This document shows, in pieces, positions 35,531-44,886 of a DNA stretch of 64,000 nt. Position 1 is the first letter of the stretch. Every line of letters starts with the position of its first letter. The position numbers and the translations under genes were made by a program. The DNA lies in NCBI RefSeq assembly GCF_008124865.1, contig NZ_VNHY01000001.1, forward strand, positions 868,001 to 932,000. Direction: 5' to 3'. The notes beneath the pieces are model-generated. The model searched no databases, was not told where the DNA came from, and saw only the letters and a list, made by a program, of their open reading frames with translations. This DNA comes from Fodinibius salinus (GTDB lineage: Bacteria; Bacteroidota; Rhodothermia; Balneolales; Balneolaceae).

Positions 35531-37495
35531 TTAACTACCGTTCTTTCTAGCTTTAAAACGATTAATCACACCACCGTGTAATACAGCTTCCTTTTGCCGA
35601 TCACTGAAAGTGTGCTTGACCGTGTATTTCTTATCCTTCGTTTTGTTGTGAATAACAACCTCGTTGCCATTCTCGATAGCCCCTCGGATGTCATTTACTT
35701 CAAGGATATCTCCTTGATCAATATCTTCGTAATCCGCATCATTCTCAAACTCTAATGGCGGGATTCCGAAGTTGATCAGATTTTGCCAGCCAATACGAGC
35801 ATAACTTTTAGCAATGACAGCCTTCATGCCAAGATATCGGGGAGCAATGGCCGCGTGTTCACGACTTGAGCCCTGTGCATAGTTTTCACCAGCAATAACT
35901 ACGTGGCCACCATGCTCATCTTTAGCTTCCATGGCACGGTCGTGGAAGTTCTCATCCACAACATCAAGCGTAAACTTGCTAATTTCAGGGATATTGCTGC
36001 GGTACGGAAGTACTTCAGCTCCAGCACGCAGAATCTCATCCGTTGAAATATCATCACCCATCTTCAACAGAACAGGAACATCAAAATCTTTCAGCTCATC
36101 AAAATTAGGCATGGTAGAAATATTGGGCCCTTTCTTGATTTCACCACGTTCTTCTTTGGGCTTTGGCTCGGTCAGCATCTCGGTATTGATATGAATTTCT
36201 TTCGGATGCTCAAACTTGGGATATCTCATATTGTAAAGATCCTCAAGATCCCGCGGATCAGTAATTTTACCCGTCAGCGCTGAAGCTGCTGCTGTTTCAG
36301 GACTAACCAAGAATACTGAGTCTTCGGGCGTTCCCGACCGATCAGGGAAGTTACGAGGCACCGTACGGAGACTATTCTGTCCTGATGCCGGCGCTTGTCC
36401 CATTCCGATACAACCATTACAACCGGCCTGGTGAATACGAGCACCGGACTGTACCAGGTTAAACATCACGTTATTTTTGACCATGTTCTCAATGATCTGA
36501 CGCGATGTGGGATTAATATCAAAAGAAACGTTGTCCTTTACTGTCTTGTCCTTCACAATTTCGGAAGAGATCCAGAAATCGCGGTAGCCCGGGTTAGCGG
36601 ATGAACCAATATACGATTGGTAAATGTCTTCCCCTTCAACCTCACGGACCGGAACTACATTTCCGGGACTGCTTGGCAGTGCAATCATCGGTTCAACATC
36701 ATCAAGCACAAGCTCCTCGTACTTGTCATATTCAGCACCTTCATCGGCTTTAAGCTCTACAAACTCATTACCGCGTTCTTGTGATTCCATAAACCGGTGA
36801 ATTTCGCCATCAGCAGGGAAAACCGTACTTGTTGCCCCCATTTCTGTTCCCATGTTGGCAATTACGTGGCGGTCCATGGTGGAAAGATTTTTCAATCCTT
36901 CACCAAAATACTCAATAACATATCCGGTAGCACCATCAACATCGTAGCGGCGCAGCATTTCAAGCACTACATCTTTAGCGCTCACCCAGTCGGGCAGGTC
37001 GCCTTTTATTTCAACGCCTAGTACTTTAGGCATTTTTATATATAGCGGCTCACCGGCAATAGCAAAAGCTACGTCCAATCCACCGGAACCGATTGCTAGC
37101 ATACCCATACAACCGGAGGCAGGTGTGTGACTGTCGGATCCCGCCAGTGTTTTACCCGGAATAGCAAACCGTTCGGTCTCAATTGGGTGACTTACTCCAT
37201 TACCGGGTCGGCTAAACCACATGCCAAATCGTTCAGCGGCAGATTTCAGAAATACGTGATCATCCGGATTTTTAAAATCGGTCTGGATCAGGTTGTGATC
37301 AACATACTGACACGACATTTCGGTCTGCGCCTCATCCAGCTCCATGGCTTCAAGCTCTAACATTACCATCGTACCGGTAGCGTCCTGCGTTAAAGTCTGA
37401 TCAATTTTTAGGCCAATTTCTTCACCCGGTACCATTTCTCCATCCACCAGGTGGTCTTTAATTAACTTTTGCGTGACATTTAGTGACTGACTCAT
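35531..37495 (-). CDS. acn: Aconitate hydratase (Aquifex-type)
   Basis: Aconitase interconverts citrate and isocitrate in the TCA cycle. The 654-residue protein begins LNVTQKLIKDHLVDGEMV and has LAGSDSHTPASGCMGM, whose cysteine binds the 4Fe-4S cluster. The remaining cluster cysteines lie in HQAGCNGCIGMGQ, and the swivel domain motif is YAQGSSREHAAIAPRYLG. It is shorter than AcnA (about 890) and closer to the 640-660 residue Aquifex-type enzymes found in Bacteroidota. A terminator follows the stop. Together with sucD at 15575 it shows an ordinary TCA cycle. Confidence 0.95.
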   Translation of the reverse strand: MSQSLNVTQKLIKDHLVDGEMVPGEEIGLKIDQTLTQDATGTMVMLELEAMELDEAQTEMSCQYVDHNLIQTDFKNPDDHVFLKSAAERFGMWFSRPGNGVSHPIETERFAIPGKTLAGSDSHTPASGCMGMLAIGSGGLDVAFAIAGEPLYIKMPKVLGVEIKGDLPDWVSAKDVVLEMLRRYDVDGATGYVIEYFGEGLKNLSTMDRHVIANMGTEMGATSTVFPADGEIHRFMESQERGNEFVELKADEGAEYDKYEELVLDDVEPMIALPSSPGNVVPVREVEGEDIYQSYIGSSANPGYRDFWISSEIVKDKTVKDNVSFDINPTSRQIIENMVKNNVMFNLVQSGARIHQAGCNGCIGMGQAPASGQNSLRTVPRNFPDRSGTPEDSVFLVSPETAAASALTGKITDPRDLEDLYNMRYPKFEHPKEIHINTEMLTEPKPKEERGEIKKGPNISTMPNFDELKDFDVPVLLKMGDDISTDEILRAGAEVLPYRSNIPEISKFTLDVVDENFHDRAMEAKDEHGGHVVIAGENYAQGSSREHAAIAPRYLGMKAVIAKSYARIGWQNLINFGIPPLEFENDADYEDIDQGDILEVNDIRGAIENGNEVVIHNKTKDKKYTVKHTFSDRQKEAVLHGGVINRFKARKNGS

Positions 37496-37727
37496 AAATA
37501 TTTTTCTTTTAAAGTTCCGCTGTATTCGTGAATATAAACGTTTTTCTCTTAAAAAATCGTTTATTAAAATACCATTTGAATGCCCTAATCTTCAAGTTAA
37601 TCCCCAAAAAACTTCTATTTATAAGTATTCTAAGCTATCATCAAACAGGGTGTTCGTTTTTAAACAATTTTTTTCTTAATTATAAGAGGATCTGATTCTT
37701 TAAACACCCAAATGATTAGTACATCAT

Positions 37728-38021
37728 ATGAATACCGCGGATCTGGTTAAAAAACTTGCCAATAACTGGGATATTACCCAACGACAAGCCCGAAAATATT
37801 TGGATATTATCATTCAAACTTTTAGCGATACGTTGGCAGCCGGAAATTCATTTACATTGCCCGGCGTGGGGACTTTTGAAACTACCACGCGCGATGAGCG
37901 TGAATCATATAATCCACACTATGAACAAAAGATGAAGCTGCCGCCCAAACGCGTAGTTCATTTTTCACCCAGTGCAGGATTAAAAGAAGATGTTAAACAA
38001 ATAGAACAAGACAATGAGTGA
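37728..38021 (+). CDS. HU-family DNA-binding protein
   Basis: The 97-residue protein covers a whole HU/IHF domain: an N-terminal helical pair (DLVKKLANNWDITQRQARKY), then TLPGVGTFETTTRDERESYNP and VVHFSPSAGLKEDV. HU proteins bend and compact DNA as dimers. Its stop overlaps the start of the HU-LysM gene by eight bases (38014-38021), so the two are translated together and may form heterodimers. A GGGTGTT/AACACCC inverted repeat at 37648-37709 may fold the leader. Confidence 0.88.
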   Translation: MNTADLVKKLANNWDITQRQARKYLDIIIQTFSDTLAAGNSFTLPGVGTFETTTRDERESYNPHYEQKMKLPPKRVVHFSPSAGLKEDVKQIEQDNE

Positions 38022-39759
38022 GAAAGTAACGTTTCAGGAACTCATTGAGTCAATTGCCGAAGAGACAGATAATACCGAGCAATTCACTCACGATTTCCTC
38101 AAAGATTTTGCGGAAGTTATTAACGGTGGGCTACAGCAAAATGATACCGTCAATATTGCCGGCTTTGGTAAATTTAAGCTGCGCAAGATGGAGGAGCGCG
38201 AGGGTTATAATCCTCAAACAGAAGAAAAAATTACCATTCCCCCTCATAATAAAGTGGTTTTTAAGCCCTATAAAGATCTTCGCGAATTGGTAAATGCACC
38301 TTATGCCCACTTGGAACCGGAACTTATCAAAGAAGAGGACTCTTCTGTCAAGGAAGAGGAAGACACTTCTTCACCCACGACTTCGGAGACTGACGAAGGC
38401 CCAGCAGAAAATATTGAGAGTGATCAAGATACAACAACGGAAGAAGAAAATGAGATAACGCCGCAAGTAACAGCCGAAGAATCAGCACCGCAAGATACTG
38501 CATCAGCTGATGATACCACTACTGATCAATCGGATGACACAGAAAAAAGCAAGGTCTCAAACGAGAAGACAGAACAGGAACAAGATCCATTTGACTTTGA
38601 TAATGATGATGCGGAAGCGCCAAATTCTTTACTCCAGGAAATTGCTGATGAAGATGATAATGAGGACCATGAAAGTACTGAAGATCTCACCGATGACTCT
38701 TCTGTAGATGACGATGATATTGTAGAATTTCAGGAAAGTCCTGCCCAAGAGGAAAGTAAAGATGAGAAAGAGGATGAAAACGTTGAAGAATTTGACGAAG
38801 ATGATGAAAAAGATGATGCTCCTGCTTGGCTAGATGCTATGGTGGGACCAGAAGCATCAGGGAAGATCCAACATTCTGATGAGGAAGACGATCAGAAGTC
38901 TAAAAAACAGGGTCAAGAACCTCAACATACTGATTCTAAAGAAGATAAAGAATCTGATGAGACCTATATGCCCGGGAATGAATCTTCTGAGGATAAAAAA
39001 GAAGGTGAGCAAATAGAGGAGAAACCAAAAACTGCTAACCCAAACATGGATCGAAATATGCGCAATCGTAACTCCGGGTCCTCTCTCGGTATTTGGATTG
39101 CAGCAGCGGTTATTCTGCTGATGCTGGCAGGCGGGGTTCTCTACTTTAGCTTGATGTCCGACACAAACCAACGTAGATCAAACACTCAGAAAGTTGCGTC
39201 CACCTCTACCGTACAAAAGAATGACGCTAGTCAACGGCAAGAACAGTCAGCTGACCAACAAAAAGAAACCAGATCAGAAAATAAGCAGCAGTCCACATCA
39301 CAGAAACAACCCCAAAAATCAGCACAGCAACCTACTGCCGAAAAATCCTCTGGGAATAAATCTTCTGCAGATAAGACTGCTACAAAGAATAAAAAAGTAA
39401 GTCACTCGATTAAAAAAGGACAAACCTTGTGGAGTATTGCCGAAGATAAGTATGGCAATCCGCGGCTTTGGCCCTGGATTTACGGCAAGAATGATACACT
39501 AACTAATCCACACGTAATCCAAACCGGGCGATTGTTGACCGTACCTCTGCCCTCTGGTAATCAAAATAGGTTGAGCCAGTCAGATTCTGTGGGTGTAGCA
39601 AAAGGATTCCTTTCAACTTATCAATGGTACAGAAATAACGAGCCATCGAAAGCTAAGAACCACCTTTGGGTGGCAATGCAGTACCATGAGAATATTCGGG
39701 ATTTAGCAACAACTAAAATAGACCAAGCCGATCTTTCTTACGCCAATAGATTCCGTTAA
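38014..39759 (+). CDS. HU-acidic linker-transmembrane-LysM fusion protein
   Basis: The 581-residue protein joins domains rarely seen together. Residues 1-95 are an HU/IHF DNA-binding domain (NIAGFGKFKLRKMEEREGYNP, then NKVVFKPYKDLRELV). Residues about 105-345 are extremely rich in Glu, Asp, Ser and Gln, a disordered acidic arm. One membrane helix follows at about 356-380 (LGIWIAAAVILLMLAGGVLYF). After another polar Gln/Lys/Ser stretch comes a LysM domain at about 461-515 (KGQTLWSIAEDKYGNPRLW) and a conserved-looking tail. Predicted topology puts HU in the cytoplasm and LysM on peptidoglycan, so it could tether DNA to the wall. It overlaps the upstream HU gene by eight bases. Confidence 0.88.
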   Translation: MSEKVTFQELIESIAEETDNTEQFTHDFLKDFAEVINGGLQQNDTVNIAGFGKFKLRKMEEREGYNPQTEEKITIPPHNKVVFKPYKDLRELVNAPYAHLEPELIKEEDSSVKEEEDTSSPTTSETDEGPAENIESDQDTTTEEENEITPQVTAEESAPQDTASADDTTTDQSDDTEKSKVSNEKTEQEQDPFDFDNDDAEAPNSLLQEIADEDDNEDHESTEDLTDDSSVDDDDIVEFQESPAQEESKDEKEDENVEEFDEDDEKDDAPAWLDAMVGPEASGKIQHSDEEDDQKSKKQGQEPQHTDSKEDKESDETYMPGNESSEDKKEGEQIEEKPKTANPNMDRNMRNRNSGSSLGIWIAAAVILLMLAGGVLYFSLMSDTNQRRSNTQKVASTSTVQKNDASQRQEQSADQQKETRSENKQQSTSQKQPQKSAQQPTAEKSSGNKSSADKTATKNKKVSHSIKKGQTLWSIAEDKYGNPRLWPWIYGKNDTLTNPHVIQTGRLLTVPLPSGNQNRLSQSDSVGVAKGFLSTYQWYRNNEPSKAKNHLWVAMQYHENIRDLATTKIDQADLSYANRFR

Positions 39760-39831
39760 ATAACCGGGAACTATATACGTAGAAAATCTTAAATTTTATC
39801 ACTGAAACTTAACACAAAAGGAGAAATATTT

Positions 39832-40152
39832 ATGATTCGCCATGTAGTAATGTGGAAACTCAAAGATGAAGCCGAAGGAGCCTCAAAAGAAAAAAATGCG
39901 GAGAAGATGAAGCTGATTTTGGAGGGGCTTAAAACCAATATCGACGAAATTAAAAATGTGGAAGTCGGTATTAACATTTCCGAAGATGATGATGAAGCGG
40001 GTTCTCCACACGATGTAGTCCTTATTTCTGACTTCGAGACAGAATTAGACTATTCAATGTACACGCGTAATGAGCACCACAAAAAAGCAGTGAAATTTAT
40101 TAACTCTGTTATTGAAGAACGTCATTTTGTAGATTACAATGTTGACATGTAG
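39832..40152 (+). CDS. Dabb-family (stress-responsive A/B barrel) protein
   Basis: The 106-residue protein matches the dimeric alpha/beta barrel Dabb fold: it begins IRHVVMWKLKDEAEG, has VGINI in the middle, and ends with HKKAVKFINSVIEERHFVDY. Members range from stress proteins to polyketide cyclases; most bacterial ones have no known substrate. A strong ribosome-binding site AAAGGAG lies seven bases before the ATG. It is probably monocistronic. Confidence 0.88.
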   Translation: MIRHVVMWKLKDEAEGASKEKNAEKMKLILEGLKTNIDEIKNVEVGINISEDDDEAGSPHDVVLISDFETELDYSMYTRNEHHKKAVKFINSVIEERHFVDYNVDM

Positions 40153-40179
40153 TGTATAAAATCCACTGACATTCTTTTA

Positions 40180-40211
40180 CCCTGATTGGGCTAACCACTC
40201 AATCGGGGTTT
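40180..40211 (+). terminator. Probable terminator after the Dabb gene
   Basis: CCCTGATTG (40180-40188) pairs with CAATCGGGG (40200-40208) with one G-T pair and is followed by a short T run. The tract is weak, so efficiency is uncertain. Confidence 0.5.
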
Positions 40212-40322
40212 ATCATGAAGGCATATAGAATTTTGAACAACAAAAAACATTTGCCAACGGAACTACGATTTTTAATAATAAGTTCAATTGACAGAATATT
40301 TCATCCTCAAACCGGACGGCCT

Positions 40323-41618
40323 ATGAAACGACTTATCCTATTAAGTTTACTTGTCATTAGTATTCCCTCCCTTGTATCAGCACAACAACCAAAAGTGTTT
40401 ACCGGCGCAAAGATTATCCCCATCAGCGGTGAAGCTATTGCAAACGGCGTTATGATTATAGAAGATGGTAAAATTACTGAAGTCGGGTCACAAGCAAATG
40501 TCAAAATTCCTTCTAACGCCAAAACACACGATGTATCCGGCAAAGTTATTATGCCCGGGCTAGTAGATTCGCATTCTCATATCGGCGGTGGCTCCGGCGG
40601 TGACCGTTCGGCCGCTATGCACCCCGACGTTCGCATCCTTGACAGCATCGACCCGCGCAGTGATACCTTTAAAAAAGCGCTGGCCGGGGGCATTACCACC
40701 GTAAATGTTTTGCCCGGCTCCGGACATTTGATGAGCGGCCAAACCGCATATTTAAAGCTGCGCAAAGCAAATCAAATTGAAGAAATGCTGTTTGTAGATA
40801 ACCCCAAAGAGCAAGTAGCCGGCGGACTCAAGATGGCCAACGGTACCAATCCTATTGGCGATGGTCCTTTTCCCGGAACGAGAGCCAAATCAGCATCAAT
40901 GGTTCGCGAACTATTTATTAAGGCACAAAATTATAAAGAGAAAATTGAAAAAGCCGATGGTGATCCCGATAAGATGCCATCCCGCGATATTGGCATGGAA
41001 ACACTGGTTGAAGTGCTAAATGGCGAACGCATTGTGCATAATCACACGCATCGCCACGATGATATCCTCACAGCTATTCGACTTGCTGAGGAATTCGACT
41101 ACAGGCTGGTTCTGCACCATGTGAGTGAAGCCTGGAAGATTGCCGATGAAATTGCTGAAGCTGATGTACCTGCTTCTATTATCGTTTTGGATTCACCCGG
41201 TGGAAAAATGGAAGCGGTGAACATCAAATATAAAAACGGTGCAGTCCTTGAAGATGCCGGCGTAACGGTAGGATATCATACTGATGCTTCAATCACCGAT
41301 ACGCGGCTGTTTTTACGCTCTGGAGCATTCGGCGTCCGCGCGGGAATGAGCAGAAAGGCCGCCCTGAAAGCACTAACCATCCAAAATGCCAAGATGATGG
41401 ATCTGCAAAACCGGGTAGGCACCCTTGAAGAAGGTAAAGATGCTGACTTTATTGTGCTCTCCGGCAATCCGCTCAGCGTTTATACCCGCGTACAGCAAAC
41501 TTGGGTAGAAGGCAAAAAGCGCTTTGATCTCAGCAATCCCGAAGACCAAGAATATGCCACCGGCGGTTACAATGTATTTGAACGCACCACCCAGAATCAT
41601 CACCACGGGCGTAAATAA
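40323..41618 (+). CDS. Secreted amidohydrolase, first of a tandem pair
   Basis: Starting at ATG 40323, the 431-residue protein has a signal peptide (LILLSLLVISIPSLVSAQ). The amidohydrolase metal motif is intact in PGLVDSHSHIGG (H84, H86), with later ligand candidates in LVLHHVSEAW and GYHTDASITDTR. The end has the usual GTLEEGKDADFIVLSGNPL. It resembles secreted imidazolonepropionase-like hydrolases. The next gene, 125 bases on, is a paralogue in which these residues are lost. The C-terminal HHHGRK could also bind metal. Confidence 0.9.
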   Translation: MKRLILLSLLVISIPSLVSAQQPKVFTGAKIIPISGEAIANGVMIIEDGKITEVGSQANVKIPSNAKTHDVSGKVIMPGLVDSHSHIGGGSGGDRSAAMHPDVRILDSIDPRSDTFKKALAGGITTVNVLPGSGHLMSGQTAYLKLRKANQIEEMLFVDNPKEQVAGGLKMANGTNPIGDGPFPGTRAKSASMVRELFIKAQNYKEKIEKADGDPDKMPSRDIGMETLVEVLNGERIVHNHTHRHDDILTAIRLAEEFDYRLVLHHVSEAWKIADEIAEADVPASIIVLDSPGGKMEAVNIKYKNGAVLEDAGVTVGYHTDASITDTRLFLRSGAFGVRAGMSRKAALKALTIQNAKMMDLQNRVGTLEEGKDADFIVLSGNPLSVYTRVQQTWVEGKKRFDLSNPEDQEYATGGYNVFERTTQNHHHGRK

Positions 41619-41743
41619 ATCACTCCCCCCCTGTCATGTTAACAACTCATAATTCTTTCTTCCCTCTTGAAGGGAAATACAAGAAGGGGTCAACTTTGTT
41701 CGCAGCATCAAAAAAATCTGTACAAATATATTTTCTCAATATT

Positions 41744-42949
41744 ATGAAGAATCGAATTACACTATTTATTTTTGCAATCCTTTTCGGAGTTTCCACAGCT
41801 GTGCAGGCACAGATTGCCGTACAAGCCGACACTATCTATACCATGGAAGGCGCTAAAATTGTGGACGGCATTGTGCTTGTTGACGGACAACAGATTGAAG
41901 ACGTAGGTTCCGCCTCCGATATTCAAATACCCTCTGACTATAAAACGTATGAAACCTCTGTTGTTACTCCCGGGCTGATTGATGCCCACACTGTTGTAGG
42001 GCTGGCAGGGATTTATAACCAGGATAGCGACCAAGATCAGCTTGAAACATCAACGGCCATCCAGCCGCACCTCCGGGCTTTTGACGCTTACAATGCCCGT
42101 GAAGAATTGGTCAAATTTGTGCTCGGTAAAGGAGTAACAACCGTTCATACGGGGCACGGTCCCGGTGCACTGGCCAGCGGACAAACAATGATTGCCAAGA
42201 CACCTTACAATACCGTGGAAAAGGCACTCATTGATTCGGCAAAAACGGTTTCTTTTACGCTGGGATCATCTGTAGGGCAATATTTTGATACCCCGGGTAC
42301 CAAATCCAAAGGTGTTGCCATGCTGCGGCAAAAATTAATTGATGCCCAAGAATATATGGACAAGATGAAGGTCGACGATCCCGCAAAACGTCCCCCCAAG
42401 AACCTTGAGCTGGAAGCCCTGGCTGATGTACTAAACGGAAAATTGACGGCCATGATTACTGCTCATCGATCGCAGGATATTATGACAGCACTGCGTCTCA
42501 AAGAAGAGTTCGGTTTTGATATGATTCTGGATGGTGCTTCCGAAGCCTACCTGGTTCTTGATGAAATTAAGGCAGCAGATGTACCGGTAATTGTACACCC
42601 CACTATGGTCCGCACTTATGGCGCTTCTAAAAATGCCAGCTTTACCACGGCCGCCAAGCTGGCCAAAGCAGGCATTCCCTTTGCGTTCCAGAGCGGTTAT
42701 GAAAGCTACGTACCCAAAACACGGATTATTCTTTATGAAGCAGCTGTTGCATCTGCATACGGTCTAAACCGAAGTATGGCACTGAAAGCTCTTACAAAAA
42801 GTCCGGCTCAAATTCTCGGTATTGATGATCGCGTTGGCACATTGACAGAAGGCAAAGACGCTGACCTCGTACTCTTTGACGGTGATCCTCTGGAATATAC
42901 TACACATATAAGCACTGTCATTGTTGATGGCAACGTAGTCAAAAAATAA
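41744..42949 (+). CDS. Amidohydrolase paralogue, probable pseudoenzyme
   Basis: Starting at ATG 41744, the 401-residue protein has a signal peptide (ITLFIFAILFGVSTAVQAQ) and the same fold and closing motif (GTLTEGKDADLVLFDGDPL) as the preceding gene. Its metal site is degenerate: the HxH motif reads LIDAHTVVG, keeping H82 but with V84 in place of the second histidine; LVLHHVSEAW has become MILDGASEAY, and GYHTDAS has become AFQSGYES. It is therefore unlikely to hydrolyse amides in the usual way and may be a structural partner of the first enzyme. Confidence 0.88.
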   Translation: MKNRITLFIFAILFGVSTAVQAQIAVQADTIYTMEGAKIVDGIVLVDGQQIEDVGSASDIQIPSDYKTYETSVVTPGLIDAHTVVGLAGIYNQDSDQDQLETSTAIQPHLRAFDAYNAREELVKFVLGKGVTTVHTGHGPGALASGQTMIAKTPYNTVEKALIDSAKTVSFTLGSSVGQYFDTPGTKSKGVAMLRQKLIDAQEYMDKMKVDDPAKRPPKNLELEALADVLNGKLTAMITAHRSQDIMTALRLKEEFGFDMILDGASEAYLVLDEIKAADVPVIVHPTMVRTYGASKNASFTTAAKLAKAGIPFAFQSGYESYVPKTRIILYEAAVASAYGLNRSMALKALTKSPAQILGIDDRVGTLTEGKDADLVLFDGDPLEYTTHISTVIVDGNVVKK

Positions 42950-43152
42950 AATATCATCCTGCCCTGTGCAGCTGTAGTTGCCGGGGCTGGACGCTTGGGA
43001 TAGCAGAGATCAACAAGCAGAGCAGCCCATGGGATAAAAATACTTGTCTTATACTACTCCAAAAAATATATCAATCATTTTCAGGCCGTTGCCCTCCTAT
43101 GAATAAATAGCTATCCTAGGGTTCATACTGAATCGCAGATTAGTTGTTTGTA

Positions 43153-43749
43153 ATGGACATTGCCGCCTACTTAAATGCTCTTGCAGGACTCTTTGTCATC
43201 ATTGATCCCATCGGCGCCGCACTCATCTTTCATTCGCTGGTACCGCCGGGTGAATCGCGTCACCGGCGCATCATGGCTTTTAAAGCTATCACCATTTCTG
43301 TGGTTTTGCTGATTGTCTTTGGCAACTATGGACAGCCACTGCTAGAACTACTGGGCATAAACATACAGTCGCTGCGCATTGCCGGCGGACTGCTACTCTT
43401 TTACACCGCCTTTAATATGGTTACTGAAGAAATCGAGTACTCTACAGCCGACAAAAAGAAAGATATATCGGTGTTCCCCATGTCTATCCCCCTGCTGGCC
43501 GGCCCCGGCTCACTAACTTTGTCCATCCTTCTTTTTTCAAAATCAGCCGAGATGAGCGCAGATATAGGTGTTATGGCTGCTATTCTTACCGTATGCCTGC
43601 TCACACTCATCCTGATGCTGGTTTCCAAGTATTTAAAGAAGATTATCGGCCAGACCGGCGATGAAATTCTGAAGCGATTTTTGGGCGTCATCCTTGCAGC
43701 TCTGGCCATACAGTTTGTGTATGACGGTATTGCCAATATTGCGGGATAG
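43153..43749 (+). CDS. MarC-family integral membrane protein
   Basis: The 198-residue protein (ATG 43153; a TTG upstream is less likely) has six hydrophobic helices and family motifs: FVIIDPIGAALIFHSL in helix 1, LRIAGGLLLFYTAFNM in helix 3, and MSIPLLAGPGSLT. MarC proteins were once linked to multiple antibiotic resistance in E. coli, but that is no longer held and the substrate is unknown. It stands alone before a gene-poor stretch. Confidence 0.9.
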   Translation: MDIAAYLNALAGLFVIIDPIGAALIFHSLVPPGESRHRRIMAFKAITISVVLLIVFGNYGQPLLELLGINIQSLRIAGGLLLFYTAFNMVTEEIEYSTADKKKDISVFPMSIPLLAGPGSLTLSILLFSKSAEMSADIGVMAAILTVCLLTLILMLVSKYLKKIIGQTGDEILKRFLGVILAALAIQFVYDGIANIAG

Positions 43750-44026
43750 CAATACGACTGTTCAGCTAATTGAAACTGTTTTCCTATATTTTTTTGAGCT
43801 GAAATTCACACTGCCAGCTAAAGATTACCGTTGGTATTATATTACAATATGATGCCTACTAGCGATAATATTTTATAGTCGTTGATAGTCTGTTGTCTAT
43901 TCCATAAACTTTTCATAGCCTTATCAGCAGATAACCGGTGCCCCGTAATACATTATCCAAACTCCTAGTTAAAATATTTATGGGATAGGTTACTTTCGAA
44001 AAAACTACATATCCATCCAGATAAAA

Positions 44027-44392
44027 ATGAAGAAAATATTTAGAGTTTATATTTCACCGATTTTAATTTTACTAGCAATTGGATGGTGGTATTTAGCAGC
44101 TTATCGATGGTTGAGCATACCATTTTTGGCTATATTACTCATTGCTTATCTCATGCAATTAAAGAAAAAGAAGTTGTCCAATCTTTTTCTGGCTGGATAT
44201 ATCTTTTTTCTAATTACTACATTTTTACCATTTGATATAAGCTAAAAAAATTATCCTGGGAATCCTCAATTCGTACCTGTAATAACTGGTTTGCCAACTG
44301 AAAAGGCAATAGAAAAGGCCTCAAATGGAGAAGCAATACTATACGGGTGTGTTATTTCTGGATTCGAACCTAAATGGGTGTTTGTCTGGTAA
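44027..44392 (+). pseudogene. Small membrane protein cut by an in-frame stop
   Basis: The intact part at 44027-44245 encodes 72 residues with two to three hydrophobic helices (ISPILILLAIGWWYLAAY and IPFLAILLIAYLMQL). The TAA at 44243 is followed in the same frame by 48 coding-like codons (NYPGNPQFVPVITGLPTEK, then EAILYGCVISGFEPKWVFVW) up to TAA 44390. TAA could come from a TAT or TAC tyrosine codon by one change, so an ancestral 121-residue protein seems to have been shortened. The short form may still be made. Family not recognised. Confidence 0.5.
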
Positions 44393-44565
44393 AAATTCAC
44401 GGCAACTCAACCCGCGCGTGAAGCGGAAAAACCTCCCTACCCTGCCAATTTTGGGATAGTCAATTTCTATAGTACATTTTGTTTCTAAATTGATAGCAGA
44501 CCGTATGCCTCTTATACCCAAATTGTTAGGAACTGCGAACCAAGATCCTGTTATATAATTTTATC

Positions 44566-44886
44566 ATGAATATGATTAACACTTATTTATATATAGGTTT
44601 CAGTTCCTTAGGGATAGTGGTGGTGAATCTGATTTGGTGGATTTATCTTTCAATTACTTTTGGATCATTTAATGTAGTTAAACAAAAATACTTAAGCCAT
44701 TTTCCCGAAGAGATTAGGAATGCCATTATACTAACCTTGATTTCTATTTCTCTTTTGGGAATAGCTATTTTCTGCTTTTATAAAGCTTATAATCTATCCC
44801 AAAATAAAATTAAGAAAAAGATAACCAAGGCTTCCTTAATAATATCCTGTCTTTTATTAGCTTGGCATATATTTTCTTTAATGTGA
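44566..44886 (+). CDS. Small three-helix membrane protein, unknown function
   Basis: The 106-residue protein has three hydrophobic helices: LYIGFSSLGIVVVNLIWWIY, AIILTLISISLLGIAIFCFY and ASLIISCLLLAWHIFSL. A short basic loop (KIKKKITK) lies before the third, suggesting that loop faces the cytoplasm. It is not a recognised family. It lies in the gene-poor patch 43750-45159 beside another small membrane ORF; neither has a functional neighbour. Codon use looks AT-rich compared with flanking enzymes, hinting at a newer arrival. Confidence 0.6.
   Translation: MNMINTYLYIGFSSLGIVVVNLIWWIYLSITFGSFNVVKQKYLSHFPEEIRNAIILTLISISLLGIAIFCFYKAYNLSQNKIKKKITKASLIISCLLLAWHIFSLM

Noticed and set aside
44360-44370. 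GGATTCGAACC, like the T arm of a minus-strand tRNA
   Set aside because: No cloverleaf can be built around it, and the bases belong to a coding-like frame (SGFEPKW).
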